A stretch of 64,000 bases of DNA from Acetobacteraceae bacterium (GTDB lineage Bacteria > Pseudomonadota > Alphaproteobacteria > Acetobacterales > Acetobacteraceae), in the NCBI GenBank assembly GCA_021732665.1, contig JAKFUL010000038.1, positions 1 through 64,000 of the forward strand. The letters are read 5' to 3'. A program made the position numbers and the translations under genes. This document shows positions 1 to 7,865 of this stretch, in pieces. The notes under the pieces are model-generated. The model had not been told where the DNA came from and made no database searches. It was given only the letters and a program-made list of their open reading frames with translations. How positions within the stretch are numbered: position 1 is the stretch's first letter; each line of letters begins with the position of its first letter.

Positions 1-1
1 G

Positions 2-715
2 CCCCGCTACCGCCAGATCGCCGATGAATGGCTGGCCCGTTTGCGCGCCGGCACCCACCCCATCGGCGCCATGCTGCCGACCGAGACCGAGCTCTGCGCC
101 CTGCACGGCGCCTCCCGCCACACCATCCGCGAGGCGTTGCGGCTGGTCGAGGAAGCGGGCCTGGTGGCGCGCCGCCAGGGCAGCGGCACCTCCGTCATCG
201 CCCACCACACGCCCAGCCGCTTCGTCCAGGATTTTTCGCGGCTGGGCGGATTGCTGCAATATCCGGAGGAAACCCGGCTCACCGTGCTGCGCGCCCGCGA
301 CGCGGCGCTGGATGCCGAGGCGGCCGCCCTGCTCGGCCTGGAACAGGGCGCCGCATGGCTGCGTGTCGATGGCATCCGCCGGGTGCGGGTGACCGAGGCG
401 CCGATCTGCTTCACCACCCTGCACATCCCGCAAGCCTATGCGGCGGTGGTGGAGGAGATCGGCCTCGCCCCCGGCTCCGTCTATGCCCTGATGGAACGCC
501 GCTTCGGGCTGCGGCTGGCCTCGGTCGAAGTGGACCTCTCGGCCTGCGGCGTGCCCGAGGCGCAGGCCGAATTGCTGGAGGTGCCGCCCGGTGCGCCGGC
601 ACTGCTGATCCGCAGGCGGTATCTCGATGAGCAGGGCCAGGTCTTCGAACATTCGGAAAGCTGCCACCCGGCGCCGCGCTTCACCTACAGGGCGACGTTG
701 CGGCGGGAGGTTTAG
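2..715 (+). CDS. GntR-family transcriptional regulator (HutC/UTRA type), 5' end cut by window
   Basis: The frame is open from the first bases of the window, so the true start lies upstream. The first visible residues (PRYRQIADEWLARLRAG) are already the start of a GntR winged helix, so only a few residues are missing. The helix-turn-helix runs through LPTETELCALHGASRHTIREAL and ends in the wing RRQGSGTSV. The remaining roughly 150 residues match a UTRA effector-binding domain, which in HutC-type regulators binds a small metabolite and releases DNA. The gene converges on the CitE-like gene across a hairpin-rich spacer. Its target is unknown; the catabolic genes to the right are candidates by proximity only. 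Confidence 0.9.
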   Translation, partial: PRYRQIADEWLARLRAGTHPIGAMLPTETELCALHGASRHTIREALRLVEEAGLVARRQGSGTSVIAHHTPSRFVQDFSRLGGLLQYPEETRLTVLRARDAALDAEAAALLGLEQGAAWLRVDGIRRVRVTEAPICFTTLHIPQAYAAVVEEIGLAPGSVYALMERRFGLRLASVEVDLSACGVPEAQAELLEVPPGAPALLIRRRYLDEQGQVFEHSESCHPAPRFTYRATLRREV

Positions 716-733
716 GGGGCGCGCTGGCTGCCC

Positions 734-758
734 TTGAGAGGGGCGCTGCCCCTCTCAA
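734..758 (+). terminator. hairpin downstream of the GntR gene
   Basis: A perfect 11-bp inverted repeat (TTGAGAGGGGC, loop GCT, GCCCCTCTCAA) begins 18 bases after the GntR stop codon. It has no U-tract, but strong GC hairpins at this place usually act as terminators in GC-rich alphaproteobacteria. A second hairpin (CAGGAGCC, ACG, GGCTCCTG) follows at 769-789. Confidence 0.6.
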
Positions 759-800
759 ACTCACCCCGCCAGGAGCCACGGGCTCCTGGACCGCGTTCTG

Positions 801-875
801 ATCGGGGATTGGGGGAGGGGGCCGGCGGTCGCACCGTATCCGCGGTCGCGCCCGCCCCCTCCCCCAATCCCCGAT
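801..875. repeat. perfect 22-bp inverted repeat with 31-base spacer
   Basis: Bases 801-822 and 854-875 are exact reverse complements of each other, with a purine-rich left arm (ATCGGGGATTGGGGGAGG...) and a pyrimidine-rich right arm. The element lies midway between two convergent genes and has a separate hairpin on each side. It could be an extended bidirectional terminator or a copy of a dispersed REP/MITE-like family. The window alone cannot distinguish these. Confidence 0.75.
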
Positions 876-920
876 AAAACTCCTGGGTTCCAAGGGCCTT
901 TCGGCCTTTGGCGGGAGGGT

Positions 921-943
921 TTGGGAGGGCAGAGCCCTCCCAA
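921..943 (-). terminator. hairpin downstream of the CitE-like gene
   Basis: A perfect 10-bp stem (TTGGGAGGGC, loop AGA, GCCCTCCCAA) lies 7 bases beyond the stop codon of the leftward CitE-like gene, the position expected of its intrinsic terminator. No U-tract is present. Confidence 0.6.
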
Positions 944-950
944 GGGCCAC

Positions 951-1847
951 CTACGCGCCCTTACCCCCCGCCGCCGCGATCCGCGCCGCGACGGCCAGCA
1001 CGCGCTGCGCGCGTTCGACGATCGGGTAGTCCACGAAGCGCCCATCCACCTGGATGGAGGCCAGCCCCGCCGCCTCGGCCTCGGCAAAGGCCGCGATGAT
1101 CTTTTTCGCGCGGGCCACCTCGGCCTCCGGCGGCGAATAGGCGGCATTGGCCGGCCCAACCTGGTCGGGATGAATGCACAGCCTGCCCTGGAACCCCAGC
1201 GCCACGCCCCGCGCGCAGGAGGCGTGGAAGGCTTCCATCTCGCGCAGCTCGATCCAGACCGTGTCGATCGGCGCCTCCAGCCCGGCGGCGCGGCTGTGCA
1301 GCACCATTTTCTCGCGCGCGCCCTCCAGCACCGTCTCGGCCAAATCCCAGGTGATGCCGAGGTCGAGCGTGTAGTCGCCGGCGCCGAAGGAGAGGCGCTT
1401 CACCCGCCCGCCCAGCCCCGCGGCGCAGGCGGCCAGTTCACCCAGCCCCGCCATGCCGCGCGCCGTCTCGATGATTGGCATCACCTCGATGCCGCGCGCC
1501 GGCAGCCCGCGCGCCCGCTCATGGGCGGAGATCAGCCAATCCACCGCCACCAGCTGCGCCGCAGTTTCCAGCTTGGGCAGCACGATGCCGTCCAGCCGCG
1601 GCGCCACCACCGCCTCGATATCGCCCACGCAGAATTCCGTGTCGAAGGCATTGATCCGGATGAACGCCCGGCAAGCACGTGGCTTTTCGAGTGCCGCCAG
1701 CACCAGCGCCCGCGCCGCGACCTTGGCCGAGAGCGCCACCGCGTCCTCAAGGTCGAGAATCGCCGCATCGGCGCCCACGGAAAACACTTTTTCCGCCCGG
1801 CGCGGGTGGTCGCCGGGGGCGAAGAGGAAGGTTCGGTTGGGGCTCAT
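951..1847 (-). CDS. HpcH/HpaI aldolase / citrate lyase beta-like (CitE) CoA-ester lyase
   Basis: The product is 298 residues from the ATG at 1847 (MSPNRTFLFAPGDHP), the typical start of the CitE/malyl-CoA lyase family. Family features are the N-terminal FAPGDHPRRAEK, the ILDLEDAV stretch with metal-binding acidic residues, IRINAFDT, a central IEVMPIIETARG, and GRLCIHPDQV near the C-terminus. Such enzymes cleave or form (3S)-acyl-CoA esters such as malyl-CoA or citramalyl-CoA, and a stand-alone CitE-like protein need not be part of citrate lyase. The frame stays open upstream to 2123 but runs into the divergent MmgE/PrpD gene, so the internal ATG is preferred. The exact substrate cannot be read from the sequence. 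Confidence 0.85.
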   Translation of the reverse strand: MSPNRTFLFAPGDHPRRAEKVFSVGADAAILDLEDAVALSAKVAARALVLAALEKPRACRAFIRINAFDTEFCVGDIEAVVAPRLDGIVLPKLETAAQLVAVDWLISAHERARGLPARGIEVMPIIETARGMAGLGELAACAAGLGGRVKRLSFGAGDYTLDLGITWDLAETVLEGAREKMVLHSRAAGLEAPIDTVWIELREMEAFHASCARGVALGFQGRLCIHPDQVGPANAAYSPPEAEVARAKKIIAAFAEAEAAGLASIQVDGRFVDYPIVERAQRVLAVAARIAAAGGKGA

Positions 1848-1974
1848 CCCCCGCTCATAGGCGGGGCGCCGCCCCTCGACAAGCCAAATTGGTCCGGACT
1901 TTTGACAGCGGCAATTTCCCCCGCCATGCTGCCCCCACAAGCCGGCGCTGCAATCCGGCCACGGAGGATTTTCC

Positions 1975-3381
1975 ATGGACAGCCTGCCCGCCGGCCTGGC
2001 CACCGCCACGCCCATCTCCCGCACGCTCGGCGATTTCGCAACCGGGCTGCGGGTGGAGGACATCCCCGCCGATGTCATGGAACAGGCGAAGCGCCACATG
2101 CTGGACAGCCTTGGCATCGCCATCGCGGCGAGCGGCTTCGACTATGCCAAGCGCACCGCCATGGCGATCTCGGGCCTGGCCGGCGCCGGCGCCCACCCCG
2201 TCATCGCCATGCCCATCCGCCTGCCGCTGCGCGACGCGGTGATGCTCAACGGCGCGCTGATCCACGGGCTCGACTATGACGACACGCATTCGGATGCCAT
2301 CGTCCATGGCTCGGCCAGCACCGTGCCCACCGCGCTGCATATGGCGCGCGAGCATGGCCAGAGCGGCGCCGAAGCGCTGCTGGCCTATATCCTGGGCATC
2401 GAGGCGGCCTCGCGCATCGGCGCCGCGGCGCAGAACGGCTTTCACCTCTCGGGCTTCCACCCCACCGGCATGGTCGGCGCCTTCGGCTGCGCGCTGACAG
2501 CGGGGCGCCTGGCCGGCAGCACCGCGGCCCAGATCGCCGCGGCACAGGGCGTGCTGCTGTCCATGGCCGCGGGTTCCATGGAATTCCTCCAGGACGGCTC
2601 CTGGACCAAGCGCATCCATCCGGGCTGGGCCGGTTTCGCCGCCATCACCGCCACGGCGCTGGCGCGCGCCGGCTTCAAGGCCCCGCCGGCGGCCTATGAG
2701 GGCCGCTACGGGTTGTTCCGCAGCCACATGCACGGCCCCCAGCCGCAGGACCTCTCGCGCTGCACCGAGGGCCTGGGGGAGGTGTGGGAGATGCGCAACG
2801 TCGCGCTGAAGCCCTACCCCTGCTGCCACTTCAACCACGCCTTTGCCGATGCGGCCCTCGCTCTGCGCGCCGCCCATGACCTGCGGCCGGAAGAGATCAA
2901 GCACATCACCGTGCGCATCCATCCCGGCCAGGTGGCGGTGGTGTGTGAGCCGGAGGCCGGAAAGCGCGCCCCGGCCAATTCCTACGACGCCCAGTTCAGC
3001 GTGCACTACGCCGTCGCGAGTTGCCTGCTGCATGGCCGCTTCACCCTCGATGAGCTGGAGGAGGAGATGATCCGCGACCCGCGCGCGCTGGCCCTCTGCG
3101 CCCGCACCTCCTACCAGACCGACAGCACCAGCCGCTTCCCGCGCTACTATTCCGGCGAGCTGGTGATCGAGACCTTGGATGGCCGTAGCCTCCGCCACCG
3201 CGAGGAGTTCAACCGCGGCTCCGACGGCAACCCGCTTTCATCGGCGGATGTCGAGGGCAAATTCATGGCCAACGCGCAGCGCCAGATTTCCGCCAGCCGC
3301 GCCCAGCGCATCCTCGATCTGGTGATGGGTCTCGACGCCGCCGAGGGCGTGACGGCGCTGACCGAAAGCCTGTCCGCCTGA
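1975..3381 (+). CDS. MmgE/PrpD family protein (2-methylcitrate dehydratase-like)
   Basis: The product is 468 residues. The start is supported by a GGAGG about 8 bases upstream of the ATG. The sequence follows the MmgE/PrpD family: an N-terminal helical half with LDSLGIAIAASG and LIHGLDYDDTHSDAIVHG, then a C-terminal half with the conserved KPYPCCHFNHAFADAAL. Members include 2-methylcitrate dehydratase and cis-aconitate decarboxylase, but most paralogues in these bacteria are uncharacterised and sit in organic-acid uptake and degradation clusters. Its stop codon overlaps the start of the next gene (TGATG), indicating translational coupling with the flavin oxidoreductase. No other methylcitrate-cycle gene adjoins it, so the specific function is left open. 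Confidence 0.88.
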   Translation: MDSLPAGLATATPISRTLGDFATGLRVEDIPADVMEQAKRHMLDSLGIAIAASGFDYAKRTAMAISGLAGAGAHPVIAMPIRLPLRDAVMLNGALIHGLDYDDTHSDAIVHGSASTVPTALHMAREHGQSGAEALLAYILGIEAASRIGAAAQNGFHLSGFHPTGMVGAFGCALTAGRLAGSTAAQIAAAQGVLLSMAAGSMEFLQDGSWTKRIHPGWAGFAAITATALARAGFKAPPAAYEGRYGLFRSHMHGPQPQDLSRCTEGLGEVWEMRNVALKPYPCCHFNHAFADAALALRAAHDLRPEEIKHITVRIHPGQVAVVCEPEAGKRAPANSYDAQFSVHYAVASCLLHGRFTLDELEEEMIRDPRALALCARTSYQTDSTSRFPRYYSGELVIETLDGRSLRHREEFNRGSDGNPLSSADVEGKFMANAQRQISASRAQRILDLVMGLDAAEGVTALTESLSA

Positions 3382-4742
3382 TGGCCCATCGTGGCGAAAT
3401 GGCGCTGGTCGCCTTCCTGCAGGCGCAGAATTGTTCGAACTATCCGGGGTCCTGGCGGCACCCGGAGACGATGCAGGATTTCCTGAAGCCGCAATATTAC
3501 CAGCGCATCGGGCGCTGCCTGGAGGATGGCCGCTTTCATATGGCCTTCTTCGATGACCGGCTCGCCCTGCCCGACATACTCGGCCACGACCATGCCGAAG
3601 CCGTGCGAAACGGCATCCGCGTGGTGAAGCTGGATTTGATCTCCATCCTGACCGCCATGGGGCTGGCCACGGAAAAGCTGGGCCTCGGCGCCACCTACTC
3701 CACCACCTATTACGAGCCGTTTCACGTCGCCCGCGTCTTCGCGACCCTGGACCATATGCTGGGTGGGCGGGTGGCCTGGAATGTCGTGACCTCGCTGAAC
3801 GACAGCGAGGCACACAATATGGGCCGCGCCGAACACCCCGAACATGATCTGCGCTACGACCGCGCCGATGAGTTCATGGAAATCGTGCTCAGCCTCTGGG
3901 ACGCCTGGGGCGATGACGCGATCATCAATGACCGCGAGACGGGGGTGTTTGCCGACCCCACCAAGGTGCGGCGGTTGGAGCACAAGCGGCGCTGGTACAA
4001 CATCAACGGCACCTTCACCGTGCCGCGCACCCCGCAGGGCCGCCCCGTGCTGATCCAGGCCGGGCAGAGCGGGCGGGGGCGGTCCTTCGCCGCGTCCTGG
4101 GGCGATCTGATCTTCGTGGTCTATCCCAATATGGCGGCGGGCCAGAAGGTCTATGCCGGGTTCAAGGAGCAGGTCGCGGCCTCGGGCCGGGACCCGGACC
4201 GCGTGCGGGTCTGCCCGGCGGTCTATGCCATCATCGGCACCTCTGCGGATGAGGCGGCGGAGAAGCGGGCGCTGGTGGAAAGCCTGGCGCGGCCGGTCGA
4301 TGGGCTGGCGCTGCTGTCCGAGGTGCTGAACTACGACTTCGCCTCCAAGCGCATGGACGAGGCCTTTTCCGACGAGGAACTGGCGGGGATCAAGGGCTTG
4401 CAGGGCATTCGCGACCGGGTGGTGGCGGGCTCGGGCAAGCAGAATCCGACGCTGGGGGATTTCGTCACCGTCAGCGGGCGCGGGACCATTCGCGAATTCC
4501 CCTGCTTCACCGGCACGGCGAAATCGGTGGCGGACCAGATGACGCAATGGTTCGAGGAACGCGCCTGCGACGGCTTCGTCCTGGCCGCCACGCATATGCC
4601 CGGCGCCTATGAGGATTTCACCCGGCTGGTGGTGCCGGAGCTGCAAAGGCGCGGCGTGTTCCGCCGCGAATTCGCCGGTACCACCCTGCGCGAGAATCTG
4701 GGCCTGCCGCGGGCTGCGCCCTTCGACTGGAAACGCCACTGA
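3381..4742 (+). CDS. LLM-class flavin-dependent monooxygenase (NtaA/SnaA/DszA-like)
   Basis: The product is 453 residues and belongs to the bacterial luciferase-like superfamily, in the NtaA/SnaA/DszA branch that oxidises substrates with reduced flavin supplied by a separate reductase. Supporting stretches are FHMAFFDDRLALPD near the N-terminus, GLGATYSTTYYEPFHVAR, the branch signature GGRVAWNVVTSLNDSEAHNMG, and VLIQAGQSGRGRSFAASWGDLIF. The ATG overlaps the MmgE/PrpD stop by one base; an in-frame ATG at 3399 is an alternative. No flavin reductase lies nearby. With the Bug receptor that follows, the set looks like an uptake-plus-oxidation unit for an organic acid or related compound; the substrate is unknown. 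Confidence 0.88.
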   Translation: MAHRGEMALVAFLQAQNCSNYPGSWRHPETMQDFLKPQYYQRIGRCLEDGRFHMAFFDDRLALPDILGHDHAEAVRNGIRVVKLDLISILTAMGLATEKLGLGATYSTTYYEPFHVARVFATLDHMLGGRVAWNVVTSLNDSEAHNMGRAEHPEHDLRYDRADEFMEIVLSLWDAWGDDAIINDRETGVFADPTKVRRLEHKRRWYNINGTFTVPRTPQGRPVLIQAGQSGRGRSFAASWGDLIFVVYPNMAAGQKVYAGFKEQVAASGRDPDRVRVCPAVYAIIGTSADEAAEKRALVESLARPVDGLALLSEVLNYDFASKRMDEAFSDEELAGIKGLQGIRDRVVAGSGKQNPTLGDFVTVSGRGTIREFPCFTGTAKSVADQMTQWFEERACDGFVLAATHMPGAYEDFTRLVVPELQRRGVFRREFAGTTLRENLGLPRAAPFDWKRH

Positions 4743-4782
4743 CCCCAAGCGGACAGAGAGCCGCGCCACGGAGACATCGCCC

Positions 4783-5761
4783 ATGACCAGCCTCAGCCGC
4801 CGCGCCACCCTGGCCACACTGGCCCTTCCCGCGCTTGCCCGGGCGCAGGCCTACCCCTCGCGCCCGGTGCGGGTCATCGTGCCCTTCCCGCCCGGCAATA
4901 TGAGCGACCTGATCGCCCGCGTGCTGACGGAGGAGATGCAGACCCGGCACAATGTCCAGATCATCGTGGACAACCGCGCCGGCGCGACCGGCGCCATCGG
5001 CGTGCAGGCCGTGGCCCGCGCCGAGCCCGATGGCCATACCCTGCTGCTCACCAGCAATTCGCCGGTGGTGGTCAACCCCGCCGTCACCCCCAACCTGCCC
5101 TTCGACGTGACGACCGACCTCGTGTCCATGTCGCTGATGGGCTGGACCGGCTTCCTCATCGTCGTGCCGCCCGACCTGCCTGCGAACAATCTTTCGGAAC
5201 TTGTGGCGCTGATGCGGGCCAATCCCGGGCGCTACATTGCCGCCAACCCCGGCATGGGCACGGCGGGGCACCTGACCACGGAAATGTTCTCCCGCCTGAC
5301 CCGCGTGCCGCTGGAGCAGGTGCCCTATCGGGGCTCCGCCCAGGCGCTGCTCGACCTCTCGGTGGGCCGTGTGCATTTCATGATCGACGCCATGACCTCG
5401 GCCACGCCGCAGGTCCTGGGCGGACGGATCAAGGCGCTGGCGGTCATCGCCCGCAACCGCTCCCCCATCCTGCCCAACGTGCCGGCCATGCCCGAGAGCG
5501 GCGTGCCGGAGGTGGCGAATTTCGAAAGCCTGGCCTGGGCCGGGCTGATGGGCCCCGCCGGCACGCCGCCCGCGGTCACGCTGTGGTGGAACGAGAAGAT
5601 CAACCTTCTGCTGGCCGACCCGGCCTTCATCCGCCGCCTGGCGCAGCAGAATGTGGAGGCGGCACCGCCCGGCGGGCCGGAGCGCCTGGCGGACCTGCTG
5701 CGCGGCGACCTGGCGCGCTGGCAGAGGCTGGTGCGGGAGGCCCAACATCACCACGGGCTGA
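4783..5761 (+). CDS. Bug/TctC-type periplasmic solute-binding protein with an apparent frameshift at the 3' end
   Basis: From the ATG at 4783 the protein begins with a Tat-like leader (SLSRRATLATLALPALARAQA) and then the family hallmark YPSRPVRVIVPFPPGNMSDLIAR. Later family blocks are RAGATGAIGVQAVARAEPDG and PYRGSAQALLDL. These proteins capture organic acids for tripartite tricarboxylate transporters. The uninterrupted frame runs on to 5961 with a low-complexity Arg/Pro/Ala tail antisense to the YmdB gene. Dropping one C from the CCC at 5741-5743 gives the family-like ending EANITTG and a stop at 5759-5761, for 325 residues, the usual Bug length. I therefore read the tail as the result of a one-base insertion, real or technical. 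No TctA or TctB gene adjoins it. Confidence 0.85.
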
Positions 5762-5767
5762 CGCCCC

Positions 5768-6583
5768 TCAGAACCCCGGCATCACCTGCGAAAGCCGCCC
5801 ACCCAGCCGCAGCGCGCCGACCTGCCGGGCCAGCCCCGTCGCGTCATCGGTTTCCAGGAAGACGCCGCACAGCGTCGCCTCGCCCTCGGCCGGCGCCAGC
5901 TTCTCGCCCGGCACCTTCTTCCAGAAGCGCAGCGCGGCGGCGCCCTTCTGCATGCCGATGATGCTGTCGTAATCGCCGCACATCCCGGCATCGGTCATAT
6001 AGGCCGTGCCGCCGGGCAGGATCTGGTGGTCGGCCGTCGGCGCATGGGTATGCGTGCCCACCACCAGCGAGGCCAGGCCATCAAAACTGTGCCCCATGGC
6101 CTGCTTCTCGCTGCTCGCCTCGGCATGCACATCCACCACCGCCGCCTGCACCGAACGGCCCAGCGGGTGCTTCTGCAATTCGGCCTGCACCGCGCGGAAC
6201 GGGTCGTCCAGCGCGTCCATGAACAGCCGCCCCATCACGTTGATGACCAGCGCCTTTCGGCCATCATCCAGCACCGCCACGAACGCCCCGCGCCCCGGCG
6301 TGCCGGGCGGGAAGTTGATCGGCCGGATCACCCGATGCTCGACCTCCAGATAGGGGATGATCTCCTTGCGGTCCCAGGCGTGGTTGCCCAGGGTGATCAC
6401 ATCGCAGCCGGCCAGGAAGAAGGCGCGCGCCATCTCCGGCGCCAGGCCGAAGCCGTGCGACGCGTTCTCCCCGTTCACCACGACGAGATCGGCCCGCAAT
6501 TCGGCCCGCAGGGCAGGAAGTCGTTCGGTCAGGGCGTCGCGGCCGCTGCGGCCCACGACATCGCCGAGGAAAAGGATGCGCAT
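5768..6583 (-). CDS. YmdB-family metallophosphoesterase (TIGR00282)
   Basis: The product is 271 residues from the ATG at 6583 (MRILFLGDVVGRSGRDAL). It carries the calcineurin-like metal-binding motifs of the family in order: GDVVGR, VVNGENASHGFGL, DVITLGNHAWDRKE, VVDVHAEASSEK, GTHTHAPTAD and TDAGMCG. YmdB-type enzymes are dinuclear-metal phosphodiesterases acting on 2',3'-cyclic nucleotides or cAMP. The gene is convergent with the Bug gene, separated by only 6 bases if the Bug frame is corrected. Upstream in-frame codons to 6898 are rejected because the family start is clear and the extension is low complexity. The gene lies divergently from the secreted Cys-protein set. Confidence 0.92.
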   Translation of the reverse strand: MRILFLGDVVGRSGRDALTERLPALRAELRADLVVVNGENASHGFGLAPEMARAFFLAGCDVITLGNHAWDRKEIIPYLEVEHRVIRPINFPPGTPGRGAFVAVLDDGRKALVINVMGRLFMDALDDPFRAVQAELQKHPLGRSVQAAVVDVHAEASSEKQAMGHSFDGLASLVVGTHTHAPTADHQILPGGTAYMTDAGMCGDYDSIIGMQKGAAALRFWKKVPGEKLAPAEGEATLCGVFLETDDATGLARQVGALRLGGRLSQVMPGF

Positions 6584-6746
6584 GGGACGCCATACCCCCC
6601 CTGCGCGCGCTGGCAAAGCCGGGATTTGCTTGACCCTGCACCGCGCGCCCCGCAGCATCGGGCTGAGGCCGGGAAAAACGCGTCGCCATGGCGTAACCTT
6701 TTCCCGAACATCGGCGAAACCACCCCAACCGGGTCTGCAAGGGAGC

Positions 6747-7283
6747 ATGAATATGCGGCATTCAGGCGGAGCAGCGGGCGGGCGGCATCGACCGTGGCGC
6801 GGCGGCATGGCCTTTATGGCGGCGCTGGCCGTCACGCTCGTCACCGGCGCGGCGCGCGCGCAGCCTGGGGCACCGACGCCCCCCATGATCACCGTCACCG
6901 GTGAGATCCTCGATACCTGGTGCTACCTGTCGGGTGTGATGGGGCAGCCGGACGCCGTGCGCGGCTCGGCGCACCACACCTGCGCCGTCTGGTGTGCCGC
7001 GGGGGGTATTCCGGTGGGCCTGCGGACCGATGACGGCACCTTGTACATGGTTCTGAAGCTCGAAGGCGGCTCCAGCGTTGATGGCAACCCACGCATCCTG
7101 TCGATCCAGGCCAATCGGGTCACCGCGCGGGGCCAGGCCTATGCGCGCGACGGCCTCAACTACCTCGTTGTCGACCGGGTGGTTGAGGATCTGGGCCTGG
7201 TGAATCGCAACCACACGGATTTCGGCGTGATTCCGCCCTTCGCCATCCCCGACGACGTCGTCGAACGGGCGCGCCGGCCATGA
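6747..7283 (+). CDS. secreted Cys-motif protein of unknown function, first of the SCO-linked set
   Basis: The product is 178 residues from the ATG at 6747, which has AAGGGAG close upstream. Residues 1-38 form a long secretion leader with a hydrophobic core (MAFMAALAVTLVTGAARAQ). The mature part begins with a conserved-looking block, ITVTGEILDTWCYL, followed by HHTCAVWCAAGGIPVGL. Cys59, Cys79 and Cys83 (a CxxxC pair) plus His76/77 could bind metal or form a disulfide. The rest resembles a small beta domain (DDGTLYMVLKLEG, then NYLVVDRVVEDLGL). The next gene overlaps by ATGA and shows a similar pattern, and a SCO protein follows, so I infer a role in periplasmic metal or thiol handling. I do not recognise a named family. 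Confidence 0.75.
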   Translation: MNMRHSGGAAGGRHRPWRGGMAFMAALAVTLVTGAARAQPGAPTPPMITVTGEILDTWCYLSGVMGQPDAVRGSAHHTCAVWCAAGGIPVGLRTDDGTLYMVLKLEGGSSVDGNPRILSIQANRVTARGQAYARDGLNYLVVDRVVEDLGLVNRNHTDFGVIPPFAIPDDVVERARRP

Positions 7284-7855
7284 AGCGCGCTGTGATGAGC
7301 ATGAGAGCGCTGGCCTGCGCCGCAGCCCTGGTTCTTGGCCTGTCCACCAGCGGGCAGGCTCAGCCCGCGGCCAGCGAGGCCACCAGCTGGGGTCTCGCGA
7401 CCGAACAGCCGATGCGGCTGGCCGGGACGGTGGTCGACGTGCTCTGCACGTTGGCGGGGGATTGCCCGGCGGCTTGCGGCGGCGGGGCGCGCCAGCTTGG
7501 CATTCTGGGCGTCGATGGCAGGCTTGTGCTGGTTGCCAAGAATGGCCAGCCGCTGTTCAACGGCGCCGTGCCCGACCTGCTGCCCTATTGCGCGGCGGCG
7601 GTGGAAACCGACGGGCTGATGGTGGGCGAGGCCCCCACGCGCGTCTATATCCTGCAGCGCATCCGTCGCGCCGGGGAAACCGCATGGCGCGACACCGAGC
7701 GCTGGACCGAGGTCTGGATCGCGGCGAACCCGGCCCATCGCGAGCAGGTCGAGGAATGGTACCGGCATGACCCGCGCGTGGTGCGGCAGATCGAACGGCG
7801 TGGCTATTTCGGGCTCGGACCCGAGGCCGATGCGCCCTTCCTCCGGTCGCAGTGA
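7280..7855 (+). CDS. secreted Cys-motif protein of unknown function, second of the SCO-linked set
   Basis: The product is 191 residues. Its ATG overlaps the preceding stop as ATGA, so translation is coupled. Residues 1-28 are a signal peptide (ALACAAALVLGLSTSGQAQ). The mature N-terminal block GTVVDVLCTLAGDCPAACGGG places Cys56, Cys62 and Cys66 in a spacing that echoes the preceding protein, followed by LGILGVDGRLVLVAKNG; a fourth cysteine is at 104. I infer that the two proteins are distant paralogues of one small periplasmic fold. The C-terminal third is charged and may be a separate region. No named family is recognised. Context with the SCO-type protein suggests metal or redox chemistry outside the cytoplasm. 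Confidence 0.72.
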   Translation: MKRAVMSMRALACAAALVLGLSTSGQAQPAASEATSWGLATEQPMRLAGTVVDVLCTLAGDCPAACGGGARQLGILGVDGRLVLVAKNGQPLFNGAVPDLLPYCAAAVETDGLMVGEAPTRVYILQRIRRAGETAWRDTERWTEVWIAANPAHREQVEEWYRHDPRVVRQIERRGYFGLGPEADAPFLRSQ

Positions 7856-7865
7856 GGTGGCGCCG

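Noticed and set aside
801-875. Insertion-sequence ends
   Set aside because: The 22-bp arms have only 31 bases between them and no transposase or target duplication, so it is at most a small repeat element.
6584-6898. N-terminal extension of the YmdB gene
   Set aside because: Family members start at MRILFLGDVVGR; the extension is antisense to the first secreted Cys-protein gene.
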